From the NCBI GenBank assembly GCA_002389645.1, contig DGQE01000003.1, forward strand, positions 1 to 37,607: a stretch of 37,607 nucleotides of DNA, in the 5' to 3' direction. Below, one piece after another: positions 32,341-37,607 of this stretch. Source of the stretch: Flavobacteriales bacterium UBA4422. GTDB taxonomy: Bacteria > Bacteroidota > Bacteroidia > Flavobacteriales_G > Salibacteraceae. The translations under genes were made by a program, and so were the position numbers. The notes below the pieces were generated by a model, which was not told the origin of the DNA, made no database searches, and saw nothing but the letters and a program-made list of their open reading frames with translations. Within the stretch, counting starts at the first letter, position 1, and each line of letters starts with the position of its first letter.

Positions 32341-33312
32341 ATGAGTTTATTTAAATCTCTATTCGTTTTTAGCATCGTGTTTTGTATTGGGTTTAATGTC
32401 CAATCAAAAGCTCAAGATAGTCTCATAGTGAGCACTGACAGCAGTATGACAGATTCAACTAATGTTGATACCATCATACAAACAAGTAATCAAGAAACTA
32501 AAATAAAGAGTCAGAGAGAGCGATTCTCTTTCGTTCTTTATCTCATTTCATCTGAGCTATACGATGACGCTCAGCATGTTCTAGGCAAGCTAAATAGAGA
32601 TAGTATTGAAAACAGAAACTTGAAAGACAGCGTAAGCTATTATATTGGATGGCTCAAGTATTTCAAGCAAGATTTTTACGGTGCAATTAGCTCATTCGAA
32701 ACAATTGACTCGTCATCAACTGTGCTGACTCCTTCAGCATTTTACAACTCTATTTGTCAAATCCAAATCGATAGTTTGAGCAACGCTAAGAGGATACTTG
32801 AGCATATTGATGTGACATCAGATGGTCAGCTTGAAAACTTAAAAACACTTCAATTAAGAGGGATCTCTCTACTTCAAAGAGATTATTTGGAGTACGATAG
32901 TTTAACTAACCTGAGTGTTGAACGATCATTCATTACTGAATCTGAAATGAGTGAAATGAGCAATTATGCACAAGCAATGCGCTCATACAAGAGAAAGTCA
33001 CCTTGGATAGCAGGTTTGCTATCAGCTATACTACCCGGCCTAGGGAAGTTTTATGCTGGCTATAGAGGTATTCCTTTTGGCGCTATGTATATGACCATTC
33101 CACTTGGTGCTATAGCAGCAGAAAGCTTAATTATTGCAGGAGTAGCAAGCGCCCAGTTTATCGCACTAGGTGCTCTATTTGGAGTGTTCTATGCAGGAAA
33201 CATTTGGGGAAGCGCGCTAAGTGTTTACGCTAAAGAAAAAGAGTTTTATGATGAAATTGATCACAACATTGAGTTTGATCTGCATACTCCCATTCGCAGA
33301 GCTTTTCGCTAG
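32341..33312 (+). CDS. Cassette B gene 3: exported helical-repeat protein with PGxGKFY membrane hairpin
   Basis: A 323-residue protein with a signal peptide (MSLFKSLFVFSIVFCIGF, cleavage near 24) and a Ser/Thr/Asp-rich linker (about 26-52). Helical repeats follow (LISSELYDDAQHVLGKL, YFKQDFYGAISSFETI). The C-terminal two-helix domain opens WIAGLLSAILPGLGKFYAGY (Pro232) and closes FYAGNIWGSALSVYAKE. Both features pair it with cassette A gene 3. The final 65 bases also code, in another frame, for the signal peptide of gene 4. It probably acts as a membrane-anchored periplasmic partner of gene 4; no enzyme motif is visible. Confidence 0.75.
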   Translation: MSLFKSLFVFSIVFCIGFNVQSKAQDSLIVSTDSSMTDSTNVDTIIQTSNQETKIKSQRERFSFVLYLISSELYDDAQHVLGKLNRDSIENRNLKDSVSYYIGWLKYFKQDFYGAISSFETIDSSSTVLTPSAFYNSICQIQIDSLSNAKRILEHIDVTSDGQLENLKTLQLRGISLLQRDYLEYDSLTNLSVERSFITESEMSEMSNYAQAMRSYKRKSPWIAGLLSAILPGLGKFYAGYRGIPFGAMYMTIPLGAIAAESLIIAGVASAQFIALGALFGVFYAGNIWGSALSVYAKEKEFYDEIDHNIEFDLHTPIRRAFR

Positions 33313-34129
33313 CGAATCAGAGCATACAGAATTATCTATTGCGGATAGCCTTCGATCTGAAGGATTACTAGCAGAGGCAATTATTGCATATGAATACTCA
33401 GCCTTCACCTCACTAAATAACACAGACCGCACTATCGCACTATTGAAAAAGGCTGAGTGCCTATTAGAGTCTGGTAAAATAGAGCGAAGTGAGTCAACTC
33501 TTTCAAGACTAAACTTCTATAATCTGAATGATTCGCTACAATATGAGAGTCGATATAAATCTGCGCTTTATTCATATCTGAACCAGAACTTTGAAGAAAG
33601 CATATCTCAACTCAGCATTATTGAGCAGTTTCTGCCTATTGAAAACTCAATTAAATCTAAACCTCTATTTGCTTTAGCTCTTAATGAAACTAGAAGATGG
33701 AACGAAGCTAAGGAACAGATGATTCTATGGAACAATTATGTTAACGCCAATGATAGCTGCAAACTGGCGACATATGATATTGCAATCAAAAATATCTATG
33801 ACAAGAAAAACCAACCTAAATACAGAGATCCGGCTAAGGCACTAATTTGGGCTCAAATAATTCCTGGAAGTGGTCAATTGTACTCAGGATATTTTTTTGA
33901 TGCGGCATTCACATCTATCATGGTGCTTTCTGGAATTGGAATTGCAGCTTATGGAGTATTTGTAGCGAAATACTATATAACGGGGGTGTTATTAGGCTAT
34001 GGAATATTTCAAAGGTTCTTCATTGCTGGGCAGAATAGATCAGAGTTTTTGGCAAATAAAAGAAACTACCAAAGAAAGCGGAAGTATAACGATAGATTAC
34101 GTGATATCATCAATGCGCATTCATACTAA
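33248..34129 (+). CDS. Cassette B gene 4: exported helical-repeat protein with PGxGQ-type membrane hairpin
   Basis: A 293-residue protein. The start at ATGATG (33248/33251) gives a signal peptide (MMKLITTLSLICILPFAELF), although it lies 65 bases inside gene 3; an earlier start at 33221 would add a basic stretch before the signal. TPR-like helices fill about 30-185 (SEGLLAEAIIAYEYSAFTS). The C-terminal hairpin opens IIPGSGQLYSGYF (Pro206) and ends QRFFIAGQNRSEFLANKR with a strongly basic tail. This matches cassette A gene 4 in both signature and tail. A terminator follows directly. The function is unknown. Confidence 0.75.
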   Translation: MMKLITTLSLICILPFAELFASESEHTELSIADSLRSEGLLAEAIIAYEYSAFTSLNNTDRTIALLKKAECLLESGKIERSESTLSRLNFYNLNDSLQYESRYKSALYSYLNQNFEESISQLSIIEQFLPIENSIKSKPLFALALNETRRWNEAKEQMILWNNYVNANDSCKLATYDIAIKNIYDKKNQPKYRDPAKALIWAQIIPGSGQLYSGYFFDAAFTSIMVLSGIGIAAYGVFVAKYYITGVLLGYGIFQRFFIAGQNRSEFLANKRNYQRKRKYNDRLRDIINAHSY

Positions 34130-34131
34130 AC

Positions 34132-34163
34132 AAAAAAGGCCCAGCCGAAACGACTGAGCCTTT
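34132..34163. terminator. Terminator between cassette B and the TM2-like gene
   Basis: AAAGGC and CAG (34135-34144) pair with CTG and GCCTTT (34154-34163) with one C-A mismatch, closing a nine-base loop. A-rich on the left and T-rich on the right, it can serve both convergent genes. Confidence 0.7.
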
Positions 34164-34183
34164 AGATTTAATTCTATTTGAGA

Positions 34184-34582
34184 TTATTTACCCCAAACTC
34201 TGAATTTTGGGTTGTCTTTGTACTTAGCTAGTTGCTCGTCACCTTTGAAGACTACGCCCCAAAAGTCAACACAACTTACAACACCACCGTAAACAGGGAT
34301 ACATAAGTACTTGTACCACATTGTCTCGCCTCCAGTACCCATATAGCTTCGGTGCAAGCCTACAGATCCACAGAAATAAGCACGTAGTAAGTATCCCATT
34401 TTAGTAGGCTCTTCGTCATTCAACATTGAGACAGCTAGAGGAGATGCATCTGCCGAAAAAGTGATGTCCTCTGCAGCAGCAAAAGCACTTTCAACAGCAT
34501 TGTCATTTAATTTATAGTTTCTTGCGAAAGATGCGCTTGCAGCAAAACCAGTAAGAAGTACAAAAAGGAATAGTTTTTTCAT
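34184..34582 (-). CDS. Small exported TM2-like protein
   Basis: A 132-residue protein with a signal peptide (MKKLFLFVLLTGFAASASFA). The mature part begins RNYKLNDNAVESAFAAAEDI, closely like NYKLNEAKLESEFASSIDI of the protein at 29212. The hairpin contains SVGLHRSYMGTGG, a recognisable TM2-type HRxYxG turn. VVSCVDFWGVVFKGDE follows, then the closing YKDNPKFRVWGK, again shared (DNPKF). It has its own good promoter just upstream, which suggests strong separate expression. Probably abundant in the envelope; the role is unknown. I infer it is a client or relative of the cassette system because of position and motif. Confidence 0.78.
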   Translation of the reverse strand: MKKLFLFVLLTGFAASASFARNYKLNDNAVESAFAAAEDITFSADASPLAVSMLNDEEPTKMGYLLRAYFCGSVGLHRSYMGTGGETMWYKYLCIPVYGGVVSCVDFWGVVFKGDEQLAKYKDNPKFRVWGK

Positions 34583-34604
34583 GTTTATTTTGATTTGATT
34601 GCAA

Positions 34605-34634
34605 CAAACATAACGTAAATGATTTTATCTCGAA
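34605..34634 (-). promoter_or_regulatory. Promoter of the TM2-like gene
   Basis: On the minus strand TATGTTTG (34605-34612) matches the -7 consensus TAnnTTTG exactly. TTCG (34631-34634) stands at the -33 position, 18 bases upstream, with one mismatch to TTTG. The ATG at 34582 is 22 bases beyond the -7 box, leaving a short A-rich leader. Confidence 0.7.
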
Positions 34635-34724
34635 GTGATTTACAAATTTGTTCTTTATTATTTTATCAATACAAACCTCTTAATATCTCTTTGGATTTAA
34701 AATCGCTTGTCTTTTTGATCAGTT

Positions 34725-36968
34725 TCACTTCCTATAAATCTTTCTCAAGAGAACAGGAAGTAAGACCAAGTCTGCCATAACAGCCACTGCTAGTGTAATA
34801 CTGATAAGCAATCCAACGTAGTGCGTACTTGTAAAACTTGAACTCGAAAGTGTCAAGAACCCAGAGCAAAGAATCAAGCTTGTAAGTAGAATAGCTTTTC
34901 CCGTTGAAATAGATGTGCGCCTCAACGCCCATATCATAGATCGTCCTTTTGAGAGTTCCAGTTTGAACTTACTCAAGTAATGAATGGAGTCATCAACAGC
35001 AATACCAAAGGCAATTCCGAATATGATAGAAGTAGACACTTTTAGATCTATTCCCTTTAAACCCATAAAACCGCCTATTACCATCAATGGTAAAATATTC
35101 GGAACTAATGTAATAAGCGCCATTCTAACCGACCTAAACAGCATTCCCATAATTATTGCCACAACCAATAAAGCAAAGATTAGTCCGCTCATCATGTTCA
35201 TAGATAGCGTTTCATTGTTCTTATCAATGAGTAAAGCCATTCCAGTAAGTCTAAAGTCAATAGTTTTGAGAGGATATTCTTCAAAGTGAGCGATTAATTC
35301 TTCATTCATTTTCTTGGTCTGTAATCCACCAAGGTCTCTCATCTTGCCCGAGAACCTGCCTTCTCTAAACTTATTCGCTAAAAGAGCATTAAACTCAGGT
35401 CGCTTCTGAATTTTAGAAACTAGTCTACGTACTTTATTGAATCTCTTATCACTAGCTGGAATAACATAGGCGGTATCGTGACCGCCAGAGAGCGCCTGGT
35501 TAGCTGTGCGTAAAATATTCAAGGGAGAAAGCAGGAAACCAACTCCATATTCGTTTTTCAAATAGGCATCAATACGTTGCATATCTACCACAACTTCTTT
35601 ATCAAACAGCGTTGATGTTGAGTCTTTGACAGAAACATACAGTTCGAATGGCCGAGCTCCAGCAAAATTATCTTCGAAATACAAGAAGCTCTTTCTCATT
35701 GGGTCGTCCTGTGCAACATCCTCCAACAAGTAATTATCTACTTCAATTCTAGATATACCAATAGCCGATACTATTACAACAGCTAAAGAGGCAATTAGAA
35801 CAGTAGTTTGATTTCGCATTGAAAAGAAGAATAGTTTCCTTACCAATTTATTCCAAAACAAACTTGATGGCTCTTTGTATGCCAGTTTCGGTACAGGATT
35901 CAACGCTAAAATTGCAGGAAGTAAGCTAAATGCTAGAATGAATGCTATAAACACACCTATAGCAGCATATATACCCAGCTCTCTCACCGGTCTGATACCA
36001 CTAGTAAGCAAGGTCAAAAACCCTAAAGCAGTAGTCAACGAAGTTAGAAATGTTGCCATTCCCACCTGTTTGTAGGCAATCTTAATGGCTGAATCTTTAG
36101 ATAATCCATTCCGGATTTCTTCAAAATACCGACTCAACAGATGAATCACATCACTTATACCCACAACAAATAAAATGAGTGGTAATAAAGCCGTCATGAT
36201 ATCTATGGGTTTCCCTATCAACCCCATTAACCCTAATGACCAAATAACAGAAAGAACCACAATCAATAATGGAACGACTACACCCCAAATGGATTTATAA
36301 ACCAATGAAAGAATGATAACAACCAACACCACAGCCAGAATAAAGAATAAAGTAAACTCATACTTTATCTGATCGATGTAATACGCCTGCCCAATCACTT
36401 TTCCAGCAGTGTGCATTTGATCAAACTCATATTGATCTAAGACATCTTTTAACTTAAAGTAAACTGTGTCAGTCTCAACTTTAGATAGGTTAGGTTGAAT
36501 TTCAATAAGCATTGAGATGCTTTTTGCATCTTCTGAAAACAGACTACCAACTTCTTTTTGAAATTTATAAATACGTGTGCTATCCGCAGCATATCGAGAC
36601 TCATCATCAGGATGCAGAAATGGAATTGCTATCGGGCCAAACGGACCAAGCGCATAATCTCGTGCATCAAATGGAGAAACAACGCGCTTAACCTCGTCAA
36701 CTTTTATCAATTCTTCACGAAGCGATTTCGCTTTGAGTAAGAAATCCTTTTTAAAGATTCCATCATCGTTTTTAAGCGCCAGTAAAACAAAATCTACATC
36801 TGTTGAGAACTTCCTATTGTAGTCTGTGTAAAAGTCAAGCGAAGTATCCTCAGACGGAAAAAAATGCTCGAATTCATAGTCGAATTCCAAGGTTGTAATC
36901 TGATAAGCAGCTACACCTGTAAATACAATTACTAGGAATACAATAAGTCTCGCAAGTGATTTGCTCAT
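34725..36968 (-). CDS. MMPL/RND-superfamily exporter
   Basis: A 747-residue inner-membrane protein with twelve helices in two RND halves. Each half has one leading helix, a large periplasmic loop and a five-helix block. The conserved helix-4-type motifs are GISDVIHLLSRYFEEI in the first half and FGIAVDDSIHYLSKFKLE in the second. This is the MMPL/HpnN-like group of predicted lipid or hydrophobe exporters, driven by the proton gradient; the cargo is unknown. The start at 36968 (MSKSLARLIVFLVIVF) is chosen because the extra 40 residues of a longer frame starting at 37088 are read through the dnaK terminator hairpin. No periplasmic adaptor or outer-membrane gene is adjacent. Confidence 0.88.
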   Translation of the reverse strand: MSKSLARLIVFLVIVFTGVAAYQITTLEFDYEFEHFFPSEDTSLDFYTDYNRKFSTDVDFVLLALKNDDGIFKKDFLLKAKSLREELIKVDEVKRVVSPFDARDYALGPFGPIAIPFLHPDDESRYAADSTRIYKFQKEVGSLFSEDAKSISMLIEIQPNLSKVETDTVYFKLKDVLDQYEFDQMHTAGKVIGQAYYIDQIKYEFTLFFILAVVLVVIILSLVYKSIWGVVVPLLIVVLSVIWSLGLMGLIGKPIDIMTALLPLILFVVGISDVIHLLSRYFEEIRNGLSKDSAIKIAYKQVGMATFLTSLTTALGFLTLLTSGIRPVRELGIYAAIGVFIAFILAFSLLPAILALNPVPKLAYKEPSSLFWNKLVRKLFFFSMRNQTTVLIASLAVVIVSAIGISRIEVDNYLLEDVAQDDPMRKSFLYFEDNFAGARPFELYVSVKDSTSTLFDKEVVVDMQRIDAYLKNEYGVGFLLSPLNILRTANQALSGGHDTAYVIPASDKRFNKVRRLVSKIQKRPEFNALLANKFREGRFSGKMRDLGGLQTKKMNEELIAHFEEYPLKTIDFRLTGMALLIDKNNETLSMNMMSGLIFALLVVAIIMGMLFRSVRMALITLVPNILPLMVIGGFMGLKGIDLKVSTSIIFGIAFGIAVDDSIHYLSKFKLELSKGRSMIWALRRTSISTGKAILLTSLILCSGFLTLSSSSFTSTHYVGLLISITLAVAVMADLVLLPVLLRKIYRK

Positions 36969-37030
36969 ATGAAAAATCGATAACTCTACTTTATCTAACA
37001 ACGAACTTAGCGGTTTGATCTGTTGGGATA

Positions 37031-37068
37031 TAAAAAAAGAAGAGAGCCGATTACTCAACTCTCTTCTT
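37031..37068 (-). terminator. Rho-independent terminator of dnaK
   Basis: A perfect 10-bp stem (37037-37046 with 37059-37068) encloses a 12-base loop and, on the minus strand, is followed by a run of T (down to 37032). It lies about 40 bases after the dnaK stop and 63 bases before the exporter ATG. Confidence 0.85.
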
Positions 37069-37109
37069 AAAGCGCGCTTTGAGCGCACTAACCTACCCTA
37101 CTACCTATC

Positions 37110-37607
37110 TTACTTCTCGTCCTTCACCTCTTCGAAGTCAACATCAGTAACTTCATCATCATTTGCCTCTGCAGCTGGTTCCGCACCCTCAGCACCTTCA
37201 GCTTGAGCTCCTTGAGCAGCATACATTTCTTGAGAGGCCGCTTGGAAAACCGTATTTAGTTTTTCCATTGAAGCATCAATTGCCTCGATATCCTTAGCTT
37301 CATGAGCCTTTTTCAAGGCTGCTAAAGCTTCTTCAATTGGACCTTTCTTATCTTCAGGCAACTTGTCTCCAAATTCCTTCATCTGCTTCTCCGTTTGGAA
37401 AATCATATTGTCAGCCCCATTCAATTTCTCGATGGTTTCTTTAGCCTTTGCATCAGAGTCAGCATTTGCTTCAGCTTCGCGCTTCATTTTATCAATTTCC
37501 TCTTGACTTAATCCAGAAGAAGCCTCAATTCTAATGCTTTGCTCTTTTCCCGTTGCCTTGTCTTTTGCAGACACATTAAGAATACCATTCGCATCAATAT
37601 CAAAAGT
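37110..37607 (-). CDS. dnaK: Chaperone DnaK, C-terminal part (gene continues beyond the window)
   Basis: The last 165 residues of the Hsp70 chaperone. The visible sequence opens with the end of the substrate-binding beta domain (TFDIDANGILNVSAKDKATG). The helical lid follows (GLSQEEIDKMKREAEANA). The tail is Ala/Glu/Gly-rich (AEGAEGAEPAAEA) and ends DVDFEEVKDEK, as in most bacterial DnaK. It folds cytosolic proteins in an ATP cycle with DnaJ and GrpE; neither is in view. The 5' end and promoter lie to the right of the window. Confidence 0.95.
   Translation of the reverse strand, partial: TFDIDANGILNVSAKDKATGKEQSIRIEASSGLSQEEIDKMKREAEANADSDAKAKETIEKLNGADNMIFQTEKQMKEFGDKLPEDKKGPIEEALAALKKAHEAKDIEAIDASMEKLNTVFQAASQEMYAAQGAQAEGAEGAEPAAEANDDEVTDVDFEEVKDEK

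Noticed and set aside
37069..37080. Perfect 12-base palindrome AAAGCGCGCTTT next to the dnaK terminator
   Set aside because: It could be a regulator site but it lies downstream of dnaK, next to a better-explained hairpin, and no second copy was seen.
36969..37088. A 40-residue N-terminal extension of the exporter reading frame
   Set aside because: It is read through the dnaK terminator hairpin and its sequence is basic and low in homology. The ATG at 36968 begins the first membrane helix as expected.
1..37607. tRNA, rRNA, CRISPR arrays, insertion sequences, known riboswitches
   Set aside because: The spacers are short and none shows cloverleaf arms, regular repeat-spacer structure, transposase frames with terminal repeats, or a conserved aptamer core.

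Overview
The window comes from a marine-type Bacteroidota bacterium, most likely order Flavobacteriales. The evidence is a type IX secretion (T9SS) C-terminal sorting domain, a DNA polymerase III alpha subunit with a proofreading exonuclease fused at its N terminus, TAnnTTTG-type -7 promoter boxes, weak or absent Shine-Dalgarno sequences, and AT-rich, tightly packed genes. No rRNA, tRNA, CRISPR array, transposase or prophage was found. No gene-free stretch exceeds 300 bases.

Layout. 1-5.4 kb: a terminator, a T9SS-sorted surface protein, an NfeD-type membrane protease, a TPR protein and a sodium/solute symporter. 5.6-9.5 kb: a small conserved protein, an acyltransferase, an AMP nucleosidase with a helical partner, and an SUMF1-fold protein. 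9.7-13.2 kb: two overlapping cryptochrome/photolyase genes and a YkvA-family protein. 13.2-15.8 kb: a SulP anion transporter and two DUF1801-type proteins. 16-20.7 kb: dnaE and trxA. 20.7-25.4 kb: a beta-barrel gene broken by one in-frame stop, a DUF58 protein, aroQ, xerD, a rhodanese lipoprotein, an N-formylglutamate amidohydrolase-like protein and a small four-helix membrane protein. 34.7 kb to the end: an MMPL/RND exporter and the C-terminal part of dnaK.

The striking region is 25.4-34.6 kb. A four-gene cassette occurs twice, on opposite strands, pointing away from a shared centre. Its order is LolA-fold-like exported protein, YidD-family protein with a signal peptide, helical-repeat protein with a 'PGxGKFY' membrane hairpin, and helical-repeat protein with a 'PGxGQ(I/L)Y' hairpin. 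The third and fourth genes of one copy match the third and fourth genes of the other specifically, so the whole cassette was duplicated or is an old two-copy system. Between and beside the copies lie five small exported proteins: three near-identical paralogues and two TM2-like proteins. All begin their mature part with a related 'NE/ND...F' motif, and all end in a two-helix hydrophobic region. I infer a dedicated export or membrane-assembly system with its own small hydrophobic clients. The function is not known to me.

Other points of note are the apparent loss of the four iron-sulfur cysteines in the PhrB-type photolyase, and convergent gene pairs that share a single TTAA for both stop codons.
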